Below, one piece after another: positions 17,667-26,698 of a DNA stretch of 64,000 nucleotides. This stretch comes from B30-G6 sp964633115 (GTDB taxonomy: Bacteria; Desulfobacterota; Desulfobacteria; Desulfobacterales; B30-G6): assembly GCA_964633115.1 (NCBI GenBank), contig CAZWEO010000011.1:1-64000 (forward strand). The letters run 5' to 3'. The notes below the pieces were generated by a model that worked only from the letters and a program-made list of their open reading frames with translations, ran no database searches and had not been told where the DNA came from. Within the stretch, counting starts at the first letter, position 1. Each line of letters opens with the position of its first letter. A program made the position numbers and the translations under genes.

Positions 17667-18374
17667 ATGACCACAGCAGCTGAAAATATCGATCCCGATC
17701 AGATCATCCTTTTCGAGCAGCATGCTCAGGATTGGTGGGATCGTCAGGGGCCGCTTAAAGCCTTGCATGATATCAATCCCGTACGTCTGCAATATATCGA
17801 GGCTCGTTCCGGTATTTTAGGCAAATCGATTCTGGATGTAGGCTGTGGCGGCGGTTTGCTGTCTGAACCCATGGCAATGACAGGGGGGCATGTTATCGGA
17901 ATCGATATGTCGGCCGCAGCCTTGCGGGCTGCAAAGGAGCATGCCGATGGGATGGGAATTGAAATCGCCTATCGCCAGATGACGGCCGAAATTATGGCCG
18001 GTCAATCGCCAGGTGCCTTTGATATGGTCACCTGCATGGAGCTGCTGGAACATGTACCCCATCCGGATTCGGTTCTGAATGCATGTCACACGCTGCTAAA
18101 GCCCGGCGGTCATGTTTTTTTGGCAACCGTCAATCGGACTTGGATCGCATATTTATTAGTCATAATAGCGGCTGAATATCTTCTCAAAATCGTAAGGCAG
18201 GGAACCCATGCCTACCGCAAGTTCATTCGACCAGCTGAGCTGGAGCAATGGGCCCTATCTGCTGGTCTTAAGGTACGCAATCTTTCGGGCGTGCTATACA
18301 GCCCCTTTAGTGGAAATGCACGTCTGACTTCGTTAACCAAAATGAATTATTTGATGCATTTACAGAAGCCATGA
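17667..18374 (+). CDS. ubiG: Ubiquinone biosynthesis O-methyltransferase UbiG
   Basis: A 235-residue class I SAM methyltransferase of UbiG length. It has the characteristic N terminus (FEQHAQDWWDRQGPLKALHD then NPVRLQYIE) and motif I ILDVGCGGGLLSEPMA near residue 55. In ubiquinone synthesis UbiG methylates both ring hydroxyls. It overlaps ubiE by ATGA, so both are made together. The presence of an O-methyltransferase of the UbiG type, not only UbiE/MenG, hints at a ubiquinone-like product, though family resemblance alone does not prove it. Confidence 0.85.
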   Translation: MTTAAENIDPDQIILFEQHAQDWWDRQGPLKALHDINPVRLQYIEARSGILGKSILDVGCGGGLLSEPMAMTGGHVIGIDMSAAALRAAKEHADGMGIEIAYRQMTAEIMAGQSPGAFDMVTCMELLEHVPHPDSVLNACHTLLKPGGHVFLATVNRTWIAYLLVIIAAEYLLKIVRQGTHAYRKFIRPAELEQWALSAGLKVRNLSGVLYSPFSGNARLTSLTKMNYLMHLQKP

Positions 18375-19219
18375 ATAAAGAAAATAATAAAAAAATCAGT
18401 GGACTGAAACCGCCGGCTTGGCTCGATAAACAGGAACGCCAAAGAATTTTTGATGATCAGGTGGATGCCTCCGGTTCCGCCTATTTTGGATTTCACCGTC
18501 ATCGTGCCACCGACAAAGTTAAAACCGTATTGTCCCATTTTAACCGGGTGGCGCCCAAGTATGACCTCATGAACTCCGTGCTAAGCTTCTGGATCCATCA
18601 CGCTTGGAAACGCATGGCCATCCGTATGTTAGGCCTTCAGCCGGGTGACCAAATCCTGGATATCTGCGGCGGTACCGGTGATCTGGCGGTACTATCCGCC
18701 AGACGTATTGGATCCCGTGGCAATGTCTTCATCTACGATATCAATCGTGCCATGATGGAAGCTGGTAAAATACGACCGGAAAACATTGAGTTGCAAACAT
18801 CGATTCACTACATCCAGGGTGATGCCGAACGGATCGCCTGTCCGGACAATCGATTTGATGCGGCCATGGTTGGATTTGGTATCCGCAATTTGACCCATTT
18901 ACAACTCGGTTTTGAAGAAATGTATCGCGTTCTCAAACCGGGCGGGAAAGTCATGTGCTTGGAATTTTCCAAACCCGTCAATCCGGTATTTCGCTGGTTG
19001 TATGATTTTTATTCGTTTCAGATCATGCCCCTGGCGGGCGCCTTGATTGCGGGTTCACGCCAATCCTATTGCTGCTTGTCCGAAACCATCCGCATGTTTG
19101 CCTCCGCCGACGAACTCAAGCAAATCCTGGAAAAAATCGGTTTTAAAAGCGTCTCCTACAAACGCTTAACCAATGGAATTGCAGTGATCCACATTGGCCG
19201 TAAGCCAATGGCACCCTAG
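18371..19219 (+). CDS. ubiE: UbiE/MenG-family quinone C-methyltransferase
   Basis: 282 residues. An N-terminal extension of about 45 residues precedes the UbiE signature (VLSHFNRVAPKYDLMNSVLS), then motif I ILDICGGTGDLA, and late ETIRMFASADELKQILEKIGF. UbiE methylates demethylmenaquinone or the ubiquinone precursor ring. The late block SYCCLSETIRMF differs from the usual YxYLxESI form. It is coupled to ubiG, and a hydroxypyruvate reductase gene follows 51 bp later. Confidence 0.88.
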   Translation: MNKENNKKISGLKPPAWLDKQERQRIFDDQVDASGSAYFGFHRHRATDKVKTVLSHFNRVAPKYDLMNSVLSFWIHHAWKRMAIRMLGLQPGDQILDICGGTGDLAVLSARRIGSRGNVFIYDINRAMMEAGKIRPENIELQTSIHYIQGDAERIACPDNRFDAAMVGFGIRNLTHLQLGFEEMYRVLKPGGKVMCLEFSKPVNPVFRWLYDFYSFQIMPLAGALIAGSRQSYCCLSETIRMFASADELKQILEKIGFKSVSYKRLTNGIAVIHIGRKPMAP

Positions 19220-19270
19220 ACGTATTTACAGACTTCGTCTATCTGGGGAAAGCTGGATCGGGAGGATTGC

Positions 19271-20413
19271 ATGGCAGATAAAGCCTGGCAAATCATCAAT
19301 CCAAATGGAAAATACCGTGTCGTGGTGACGAAAGCGCTGCCCGGGCAGCGCTGGACGGAAATTTTAGTGGCTGCCGATTGCCGCATTGAGGTGTCAACAT
19401 CAACCCATGTGCTGAACAGTGATCAAATTCACGCTGCTTTTGGTGAACAATGCGATGGTGCCATAGGCCAACTAACCGAAACGTGGGACCACACCCTGTT
19501 CCAAGCTCTCAAAAATGCCGGCGGCCGAGCCTACAGCAATTATGCCGTTGGCTTCAACAATGTCGATGTTGCTGCAGCCACTCGCCATGGCATTCCCGTG
19601 GGCAATACGCCAGGTGTTCTCACCGAAACCACGGCCGAAATGGCGGTCGCCCTAACTTTTGCGGCTGCGCGTCGATTGGGGGAGGCCGAACGCTTTCAGC
19701 GTCAAGGCAAATACACCGGCTGGCTACCGACACTCTTTATGGGCGAATTGCTGGTTGGTAAAACATTAGGTATTATTGGAGCCGGTCGTATCGGAGCGGT
19801 TTATGCCCGCATGATGGTCGCAGGTCACCACATGAACTTGGTCTACTCCGATGTTCAAGCTAATCAGGAATTAGAAAGTTATATCCAAGCTTATGCTACA
19901 TTTTTAGAACAACAAGGGCTACCGCCGGTTACCTGTCAACGTATCGAAAATCTCGACGATCTTCTGAAACAAGCCCATGTGGTCAGCATCCACACGGTTC
20001 TGGACGAATCAACCCATCATTTGATCAATGCTTCGAGCTTGGCTTGCATGCATGAAAATGCCATCCTGATTAACACTAGCCGTGGTCCCGTCATCGATGA
20101 GGCCGCCCTGGTGGCCCATTGTCAAAATTATCCCAATTTCAGGGCTGGATTAGATGTATTCGAAGATGAACCAGCTATGAAACCAGGATTGGTTGATCTG
20201 GAAAATGTGGTTATCGTACCGCATATTGCCTCGGCCACCAATTGGACCCGTCAGGGAATGGCCACTTTGGCCGCCGCCAATGTGGCCGCCATCCTCCAAG
20301 GTTATCCGGTTTGGTCCAACGCTGATATCCGTCCCTTTCTCGGTGACAACACACCCTTGGCAGCCCCCAGCATCCTGAATGCCAAGGAGTTAGGCTTGAA
20401 CTATTTCTCTTAA
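19271..20413 (+). CDS. NAD(P)H-dependent hydroxypyruvate reductase, plant HPR1-like
   Basis: A 380-residue D-2-hydroxyacid dehydrogenase. The N terminus (INPNGKYRVVVTKALPGQRW), IGQLTETWDHTLFQAL, NTPGVLTETTAEMA, GIIGAGRIGAVYARMM, NTSRGPVIDEAAL, GLDVFEDEPAMKPGL and VPHIASAT all follow the order and spacing of plant peroxisomal HPR1. Length and the C-terminal NAKELGL also agree, without the plant SKL tail. Catalytic Arg, Glu and His are in place. It would reduce hydroxypyruvate or glyoxylate to glycerate or glycolate. Its stop overlaps the convergent FecR gene by four bases. Confidence 0.88.
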   Translation: MADKAWQIINPNGKYRVVVTKALPGQRWTEILVAADCRIEVSTSTHVLNSDQIHAAFGEQCDGAIGQLTETWDHTLFQALKNAGGRAYSNYAVGFNNVDVAAATRHGIPVGNTPGVLTETTAEMAVALTFAAARRLGEAERFQRQGKYTGWLPTLFMGELLVGKTLGIIGAGRIGAVYARMMVAGHHMNLVYSDVQANQELESYIQAYATFLEQQGLPPVTCQRIENLDDLLKQAHVVSIHTVLDESTHHLINASSLACMHENAILINTSRGPVIDEAALVAHCQNYPNFRAGLDVFEDEPAMKPGLVDLENVVIVPHIASATNWTRQGMATLAAANVAAILQGYPVWSNADIRPFLGDNTPLAAPSILNAKELGLNYFS

Positions 20414-21120
20414 TAATACCCATCCACCATCTTTTTACGAACAAAAGGTGGTATGCGACCAACTAGTCTCTCAAGCATAATTAATTCTGCATCGGTATGG
20501 TTAAAAACCGGTGCTTTCACAATAAGATGCTCAGACCCGGGGCCAAATATATAGCGGGGACTCTCATGGTGGAAGGTACGCACTTTATCACGGATTTTTG
20601 GATTGTAGCGTGAGATGATTTCAGCGCTGCCATAACAGGTGCATATGTAAGATTTAATCGGATCCGATTCCATATAAACCGCTGTACCGCGTACACCCAT
20701 GACAGCCGTTCTGGTTTCCAATCTTCGTTTACCCCTTCCAAATACGGACAGAACCCTTCCGCTAAAAAGCATGAGTTTGGAAACAATTTTTTCTTTGGCA
20801 CTTTTATCTGGTTCAGCAGACAGCGTCAATCGGGTGTTTTCCCGCAATAGATAAACCGAGCGATTCATCACCACGATGGCCTTACCGTCTATTCCGGTCA
20901 TAATAGAGTCGCCAAGATTGACCGGGTCACCCATCTTCGCGGGCCTCCCATTCACACGCACGTCTCCTTCTAGCATCTGAATGCCTTGCGGATAATTTTT
21001 AACCCCCATGGCTAAAGCCAGCTGAATCGTTCGCGGGAAACTAACTGGTCCCAATAGTCCACCAGCGACAATCCACAGGAGCAATCGCCGGCGTGCTGCA
21101 TCTATTTCATACCTAGTCAT
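20410..21120 (-). CDS. FecR-domain protein, copy 1
   Basis: 236 residues. The N terminus RRRLLLWIVAGGLLGPVSF resembles a signal or membrane anchor. A FecR domain follows: a beta-strand repeat with VRVNGRPAKMGDPVNLGDSI and GRGKRRLETRTAVMGVRGTA. It is a close paralogue of the next gene upstream, with about half or more residues alike throughout. No sigma factor, TonB receptor or channel is adjacent, so this is unlikely to be a classical FecR anti-sigma protein. A periplasmic structural role is possible. The substrate or partner is unknown. Confidence 0.8.
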   Translation of the reverse strand: MTRYEIDAARRRLLLWIVAGGLLGPVSFPRTIQLALAMGVKNYPQGIQMLEGDVRVNGRPAKMGDPVNLGDSIMTGIDGKAIVVMNRSVYLLRENTRLTLSAEPDKSAKEKIVSKLMLFSGRVLSVFGRGKRRLETRTAVMGVRGTAVYMESDPIKSYICTCYGSAEIISRYNPKIRDKVRTFHHESPRYIFGPGSEHLIVKAPVFNHTDAELIMLERLVGRIPPFVRKKMVDGYY

Positions 21121-21174
21121 AAGCCCCCATTATTGAATCTCTGTGATTATAAAATTATAGCCGAAAAAAATCTA

Positions 21175-21906
21175 TTAATAACTACCGCCGGTGTCATCAT
21201 CATAGCGACTGCCGCGCTTATCGCGCATAAAGGGTGGTCTGCGTCCGACCATGGATTCTAGCATAATAAGTTCAGCGTCGGTATGATTGAATACCGGTGC
21301 CGCCACAAGGGTATCGTCAGCTCCGGGGCCATACACAAAACGCGGTTTGTCATGATAAAAAGTACGCACCTTCTCACGGACGCTGGGATCATGTCGCGCG
21401 ACGATCTCCACCCGACCATAGCATGTACACACATAGGTTTTGGTGGGCTCTGATTCCAAATAGACCGCCGTGCCCCGAACCCCAATAACTGCTGTAGCGG
21501 TCTCCAGACGCCGCTTGCCTTTGCCAAACACGGACAGAACCCTGCCATTGAGTAATTTGAGAATCGAAACCATTTTATCCTTGGTGCTTTTATCCGGTTC
21601 TTCAGATAGGGTCAGGCTGGTGTTTTCTCGCAACAAATAAACCGACCGATTCATCACCACAATGGCCTTGCCGTCATCACCGGTCACAATCATATCGCCA
21701 TAATTGACTGGGCTTCCTTTGGCAGCAGGTATATTGTTAATACGCACATCACCTTCCACCAGCTGCATGCCTTGGGGATAGCTTCTGGCTCCCATGGCCA
21801 GCGCCATGCGAATCAGGTTCGGAAACCATACGGGTCCCAGTAATCCACCGCCGAGGATCCATAATAAACATCTGCGTCGCATACGATCCAACACCTGCAG
21901 GTTCAT
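21175..21906 (-). CDS. FecR-domain protein, copy 2
   Basis: 243 residues, collinear with copy 1: RRRCLLWILGGGLLGPVWF leader, then VRINNIPAAKGSPVNYGDMI, GKGKRRLETATAVIGVRGTA, and a shared TAELIML-like stretch (FNHTDAELIMLE) before a short basic, Gly/Tyr-rich tail that copy 1 lacks. The two genes are 54 bp apart and form a tandem duplication. Both keep a CTC segment (YVCTCYGRVEI here) that may form a disulfide. Function unknown. Confidence 0.8.
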   Translation of the reverse strand: MNLQVLDRMRRRCLLWILGGGLLGPVWFPNLIRMALAMGARSYPQGMQLVEGDVRINNIPAAKGSPVNYGDMIVTGDDGKAIVVMNRSVYLLRENTSLTLSEEPDKSTKDKMVSILKLLNGRVLSVFGKGKRRLETATAVIGVRGTAVYLESEPTKTYVCTCYGRVEIVARHDPSVREKVRTFYHDKPRFVYGPGADDTLVAAPVFNHTDAELIMLESMVGRRPPFMRDKRGSRYDDDTGGSY

Positions 21907-22041
21907 GATACCCCCTCTAATAACATCGTTACACGATGTTATGGAACACGACCTACGTCGGTTTGATGCAAAAATATAATACCATTCCTACAAGGTGGTA
22001 TCATACAGGCAAGCGGAAATGATATCAAGTTTTCAAAGTAA

Positions 22042-22075
22042 AAAAGGGTGTAGATGATTTCATCCACACCCTTTT
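22042..22075 (-). terminator. Intrinsic terminator after the universal stress gene
   Basis: AAAAGGGTGTAGATG (22042-22056) pairs with CATCCACACCCTTTT (22061-22075), one mismatch, four-base loop. Read on the minus strand it ends in a run of T, as expected for termination of the TauE-Usp operon, whose last stop is at 22130. Confidence 0.8.
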
Positions 22076-22129
22076 GTTTAGGTTGACGTGAAATTATTAC
22101 CAGTTCCCACTGGTAAGGCATTTCGATTT

Positions 22130-22588
22130 CTAAGCCATCGCCGGCACCACCAACACCGGACAAGGCGCATGGCCAATGACATTCTGGGCCACGCTGCCCA
22201 TGAGAACCCGTTCGAGGCCGGAGCGACCCTGGGTCCCCATGCAGATCAAGTCGATACCGCGGTCTCTGGCTTCCTCAACAATGAACTCATGCGGTTTGCC
22301 GCCCATGCGTACAATCGTTTCACAGGCAATACCAGCTTTATCGACCTTTGCTTTACCAGTTTCCAGGTTCTGCCTGGCTTCGACCGACATCTTCTCCACC
22401 AGGTTGGGTGCCACTTCCATCTGATCTGGGAATAGATCCACAACACTGATCAAAAAGATCTGGCTGTTGCAAACGCTGCCCAGGCTGATAGCCTGGTCCA
22501 CGGCAGCCTGGCTGTAGTCCGATCCGTCTACAGCCACCAATATTCTTTCGCCCCGGGTCAAGGGGCATGTAAGGCTTTCTTGTGACAT
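22130..22588 (-). CDS. Universal stress protein (UspA family)
   Basis: A single Usp domain of about 152 residues: ILVAVDGSDYSQAAVDQAI at the start and the ATP-binding GTQGRSGLERVLMGSVAQNV near the end (G-x2-G-x9-G-S/T), so it belongs to the nucleotide-binding branch. The frame is open further upstream, but the ATG at 22588 has GGAGG eight bases before it and is the clear start. It is the last gene of the unit with the TauE/SafE permease. Usp domains often accompany transporters as regulators (family knowledge). Confidence 0.92.
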   Translation of the reverse strand: MSQESLTCPLTRGERILVAVDGSDYSQAAVDQAISLGSVCNSQIFLISVVDLFPDQMEVAPNLVEKMSVEARQNLETGKAKVDKAGIACETIVRMGGKPHEFIVEEARDRGIDLICMGTQGRSGLERVLMGSVAQNVIGHAPCPVLVVPAMA

Positions 22589-22632
22589 ATTTTCGACCTC
22601 CGAAATATCAAAACGCTTTCCAGCGGTTATTG

Positions 22633-23061
22633 TTAATGCCCTCCCCCGATCCCAATCATGGCCAAGGCCACCATGGCACTCACCCATAAGGATAGGAATA
22701 CATAAAGATATATCTTTTCGGATGCATATGCAAATGCCGAAACAATTAAGGCCCACAGGGCCACGCTGCATCCTAAGGCCAAACCAAACTGGGTAAAGCC
22801 GTCACCGTAGGTAAAATACTTGAGGTAAAAGTGGCCGCCTGGAAATCCACCGCCCACTTCTTGCCATATGGTCTGGGGATCTTTGCCTTCGAATATAGCA
22901 TTAAACAGTTTATAGGGATTGAGAACATTTTTTTCGGGATTTGCCACGGAAATAACCGGACCGATCATGCAGATGATACAGGCGCCGATGGTTACCCAAT
23001 ATACGATGGAACCATAAATGTTCTGCACTCGCGGGATTTTGGGAGTATTATCAGTATTCAT
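22633..23061 (-). CDS. Small three-helix membrane protein, DUF1634-like
   Basis: About 142 residues from the ATG at 23061, which has GGAGGTGATGAT before it. Hydrophobic helices are at about 15-37, 88-112 and 117-138, with a soluble stretch in between. Size, three helices and position beside a TauE/SafE gene recall DUF1634 proteins, which accompany such permeases; the match is by eye only. It would be a partner of the permease. Confidence 0.6.
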   Translation of the reverse strand: MNTDNTPKIPRVQNIYGSIVYWVTIGACIICMIGPVISVANPEKNVLNPYKLFNAIFEGKDPQTIWQEVGGGFPGGHFYLKYFTYGDGFTQFGLALGCSVALWALIVSAFAYASEKIYLYVFLSLWVSAMVALAMIGIGGGH

Positions 23062-23074
23062 ATCATCACCTCCT

Positions 23075-24169
23075 CTAGGATTCAGACCGCGTGAATTTAA
23101 TGATTGATCGGGTAACGGCCCCAAAGACGGCAATAAAAACAACACCGTCAATCCATGTTGGAAGCGCTCCAATTACCCCCAGCATGGTTAGGCCTTTCTT
23201 CAGCAAAGCATAGCATGAGAAGAACATGAATCCGATAAGTAGGTACCTCACGAAACCAGCCTTAACCCGAATAAGAATCAGGGCGCCCAGCAAACCACCC
23301 AGCACCTGTCCTACCAGCCAGGGAGCCGCAAAAACCGGGATAATGGCACCCATGAGCAGATAGGGCCAGACTGCAACGCAGTCACCCATTCCTAAGAGCA
23401 CACCACTGTTGGCCGCGGCTACCTTGAGGGGTACCGCCATGATCACATTTTGGGCCGGCACGATGGCCCAGCCAGCTCCCAGGCCGAAGAAACCAGACAA
23501 CAGCCCTACGCCCACAATGGCTATCAGCACCCAGCCTGCCCGAGTCAACGGGTAGTCGATGACTTTGTTGAGAGATACTTCAAAATAGGGTTGCGACAAT
23601 TTGAGTCGTTTGGTGAATCCATCCACTTTTTTGACTTCGGGCCACTCGATCTTCTTACCACCCACCAGGAAATAGACCGCCAAAGCAGCCAGAATGAGGC
23701 CTAAGGCTAAACGCACCAGGCCTTCGCCTGTTTCTCCCATGTGTTTGGCCACATAGATGGCACCTTGGGCCCCGGAAAAAGCACCGACACCATAGGCGGC
23801 GGCACAAAAGATACAGATTCGCAGGTTAGCCAGACCGCCCTTCATAAAGGGACCCGTGGAAACCAGGCCGCTAAACATGGCCACGATCAATCCGGTGGCC
23901 CGCACAATTAAGCTGTCCACCGGGGTAAACGCCAGCATAAAGGGTGTAAACAACACACCGCCTCCTATGCCGCCGATAACTGCCACCAACGCGATGGCGA
24001 AACTCAGAAAAAAGAATCCAAAAAGCCATCCCCAAATGGCCTTTCCGCTCATAGCCCCAGGCTCTGTTTCGGCACTTCCTGTGAATAAAGCCAGCGCGAT
24101 GTACGATAGAATCAACACCAGCAGCATCACGTTGACCTCGAGCCATGGCGATTTAAACAATTTACCCAT
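23075..24169 (-). CDS. TauE/SafE-family anion permease
   Basis: About 364 residues with eight or so helices, including the duplicated family pattern GGIGGGVLFTPFMLAFTPV and, in the second half, GFFGLGAGWAIVPAQNVIMAVPLKVAAANS. The family exports sulfite, sulfoacetate or related anions. In a sulfur-metabolising bacterium a sulfite or sulfonate role is plausible. The ATG at 24169 (AGAGGAGGTAAG before it) is preferred over upstream in-frame codons up to 24256. First gene of the unit with the small membrane protein and Usp. Confidence 0.85.
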   Translation of the reverse strand: MGKLFKSPWLEVNVMLLVLILSYIALALFTGSAETEPGAMSGKAIWGWLFGFFFLSFAIALVAVIGGIGGGVLFTPFMLAFTPVDSLIVRATGLIVAMFSGLVSTGPFMKGGLANLRICIFCAAAYGVGAFSGAQGAIYVAKHMGETGEGLVRLALGLILAALAVYFLVGGKKIEWPEVKKVDGFTKRLKLSQPYFEVSLNKVIDYPLTRAGWVLIAIVGVGLLSGFFGLGAGWAIVPAQNVIMAVPLKVAAANSGVLLGMGDCVAVWPYLLMGAIIPVFAAPWLVGQVLGGLLGALILIRVKAGFVRYLLIGFMFFSCYALLKKGLTMLGVIGALPTWIDGVVFIAVFGAVTRSIIKFTRSES

Positions 24170-24309
24170 TCTTACCTCCTCTTTAATGTGATTTTTTCGC
24201 GCAATTTCGTCTACCATGCTGACCTCAAACTTGTCAATTAAATTGGAAGTATCCATGTATTGACAATTGATTCAAACCTTTTTCGTGCCCCCGACACGGT
24301 CGGTGGTCG

Positions 24310-24347
24310 TTGACTGTTACACAATATTAATCTATTTAATAATAGAT
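24310..24347 (+). promoter_or_regulatory. Promoter candidate with overlapping palindrome upstream of the CoA-transferase gene
   Basis: TTGACT (24310-24315) and TTTAAT (24335-24340, 19-nt spacer) could drive the plus-strand gene at 24414. The palindrome ATCTATT-TAAT-AATAGAT (24330-24347) covers the -10 and would suit a regulator of this divergent intergenic region. Confidence 0.4.
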
Positions 24348-24413
24348 CATATCTGATGCTGTCATATATCACCAAAATCGTGCTATCATCATATAAGAAA
24401 GTGAAACAATAAC

Positions 24414-26261
24414 ATGACAAAAGATTGGCAAAAACGACTGGTATCGCCCCAACATGTACTCCAGCATATTCGTCCCGGCATGACAATTTTTTTAGGTAGC
24501 GGCCTGGCGGAGCCAAGGACGCTGTTGAAGCATCTGATCGAATCGGGTCTTCCGGACACCAATGACCTGGAACTCATCCAATTGGTCAGTTACAGCGGAT
24601 TGGTATCCCTGGCCGACATGGACTATCGCAAATTCCGGTTGAAAACCTTTTTTTCCAGCTGGATATCAAGCGAAGCCATGCTAACCGGTAGTGTCGATCT
24701 TATCCCGGCCAGAATTTCCCAGGTTCCGCGGATAATCAAATCCAATCGAATCCCCATTGATGTGGCTTTTATTCAGATTACCCCACCGGACGAGGCCGGC
24801 TATTGCAGCCTGGGGGTGGCGGTCGATATTGCCCGCGAAGCCATGGAGCGGGCCTCACTAGTGGTGGCCGAGATCAATACCGATATTCCCTTCACCTATG
24901 GTGATACGGTTGTCTCGCTTTCCGATTTCGATTTGGTGGTTCAATCCACCGAGCCACCGGTCTTTATCAAACCTCGACCGATAAAACCTGTGGTCGATCA
25001 GGTGGCTGCCAACATCGCCCAGATCGTCAATGACGGCGACTGCATTAGCTTTCACGCTGGGCCGTTGTACGAGGCCTTGGGCCGACATCTGGTTCATAAA
25101 CGGCATCTCGGCATTCACACACCCTATTTTACAGATGCCATGGTGGATCTGGTCAAAAGCGGTGCGGTCAGCAACTACCGCAAACCCTTATACCGGGGCA
25201 AGTCTGTGGCCTCCTATGCCTTGGGTACGCCCACCTTGATGCAGTGGCTGGACCGCAATCCCCTGGTGGAGTTTCAGAGTGTCGAACAGGTATTTGATCC
25301 GATCCAGATCGGACGCATCCCCAATTTTGTGGTCGTGGACCAGGCTAGTAAAGTGGATCTATTGGGACGCATGGTCTTTCCTACGGGTAAAAATGAGCTT
25401 ATTTCAGGGCCGGGTAAGTCTGCGGACCTCTTTTCGGGTGCGGATATGTCGCGGGGTGGACGTACCATTATCGGGCTTCGCAGTCGAAATGCGCAGGGCA
25501 AACCCAATGTAGTGGTCATGCTACGAAATCTTCGCAATCAATTTCATATGCGCGAGTCCATCGATGCCGTGGTCACCGAATATGGCGTTGCCAACCTAAA
25601 ATGGCGAACCATCCGGGAGCGAGCCCAGGCCTTGATTGACATTGCCCATCCCGATGATCGTAAACAGCTGGTGGAAGAGGCCAAAGCCAAACAGATCCTG
25701 TTCGAAGATCAAATTTATATTTCCGATAGTGCCCGTTTGTACCCTACCGAGGCCACCAGCAAACAACTTTTGAAAAACGGCCTACAAGTCCGCTTTAGAC
25801 CCATCAAGCCCTCGGATGAAGAAGCCATGCGACGCTTATTTTATCGATTCTCTAAAAAATCGATTTTTAGCCGTTTCTTTTTCCCGGTATCGACCATGCC
25901 CCATAACAAAATCCAGGCCTATGTCAATATTGATTACCAAACGGAAATGTCTGTGGTAGCCTTGATCAATGAACCCGGACAGGAAATCATGATTGCCGAG
26001 GCCCGTTATGCCCGGGATGAAGAGGATGGCTTTGGCGATCTGGGCTTTTTTGTGGATGAAAAATACCAAGGTTTGGGAATCGCTGGTTATCTTTTTGAAA
26101 TACTAATCCGTATGGCTAAAGAAAGGGTTTTGAAGGGATTTAAGGCCGAAGTGCTTCAAGAAAACAAGGGCATGATCAAAGTGCTTGAGAATGGTGGTTT
26201 GCCCATGGATGCCTCGCTTAAGGATGGGGTATATAATCTGCGCATGCCCTTTCTTGAATAA
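24414..26261 (+). CDS. Acetyl-CoA hydrolase/transferase fused to a GNAT acetyltransferase domain
   Basis: 615 residues. Residues 1 to about 440 form an acetyl-CoA hydrolase/CoA-transferase domain, with late signature AVVTEYGVANLKWRTIRERA and DIAHPDDRKQL. From about 460 a GNAT domain follows (VRFRPIKPSDEEAMRRLFY then DLGFFVDEKYQGLGIAGYL, the acetyl-CoA loop). The fusion is a known architecture. It could move CoA between acetate or acetoacetate and acyl-CoAs; the GNAT half may acetylate a protein or be regulatory. It is divergent from the TauE operon. Confidence 0.88.
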   Translation: MTKDWQKRLVSPQHVLQHIRPGMTIFLGSGLAEPRTLLKHLIESGLPDTNDLELIQLVSYSGLVSLADMDYRKFRLKTFFSSWISSEAMLTGSVDLIPARISQVPRIIKSNRIPIDVAFIQITPPDEAGYCSLGVAVDIAREAMERASLVVAEINTDIPFTYGDTVVSLSDFDLVVQSTEPPVFIKPRPIKPVVDQVAANIAQIVNDGDCISFHAGPLYEALGRHLVHKRHLGIHTPYFTDAMVDLVKSGAVSNYRKPLYRGKSVASYALGTPTLMQWLDRNPLVEFQSVEQVFDPIQIGRIPNFVVVDQASKVDLLGRMVFPTGKNELISGPGKSADLFSGADMSRGGRTIIGLRSRNAQGKPNVVVMLRNLRNQFHMRESIDAVVTEYGVANLKWRTIRERAQALIDIAHPDDRKQLVEEAKAKQILFEDQIYISDSARLYPTEATSKQLLKNGLQVRFRPIKPSDEEAMRRLFYRFSKKSIFSRFFFPVSTMPHNKIQAYVNIDYQTEMSVVALINEPGQEIMIAEARYARDEEDGFGDLGFFVDEKYQGLGIAGYLFEILIRMAKERVLKGFKAEVLQENKGMIKVLENGGLPMDASLKDGVYNLRMPFLE

Positions 26262-26698
26262 AAGCGTGTACCACGATTTTATGAAACGCGACCCTTTCGC
26301 CCTCGATGGGCGAAAGGCATTGTCGCTCCTAAGCAAAAAACAAAGATCCCTATCCCTATACTAAAACTTGTCGACAGGCTCAAATCGAGTCTCTACAGGG
26401 TATATCGGAACTTTTACCGAAAATCTTCGCATTTCGTTACCGCACTTTCGCAATTGATCCCCATGTGTAAACCCGTTGTCCCATTAAATTCATCTACCGC
26501 TGTTTACTGCGGCCGCTGCCAAGCGGCAGGGATTTCAAATTTAACCCCGTCTCAGGAATCGGTCTCCTTCCGAAACAGTGCTGGCAGAAAACCTGCGAGA
26601 TGATTCATTATCGGTAGAATCTTCCGGGGTCCTCCACGAAAGGTTGTGGATTAAGACTAATATTAAAATAGCATCTATAATTCATACCTGCTGAGGGA
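26262..26698. other. Gap with two hairpins between converging genes
   Basis: No gene is visible. CCTTTCGCCC (26293-26302) pairs with GGGCGAAAGG (26308-26317) around a 5-nt loop, about 30 bp after the CoA-transferase stop. It probably ends that transcript, although no T-run follows. A second hairpin, GCCGCT-GCCA-AGCGGC, is at 26512-26527. The remainder shows no pattern that I can name. Confidence 0.5.

Noticed and set aside
20410..21906. FecR proteins as part of an iron-siderophore signalling set
   Set aside because: No ECF sigma factor, TonB-dependent receptor or siderophore gene is adjacent.
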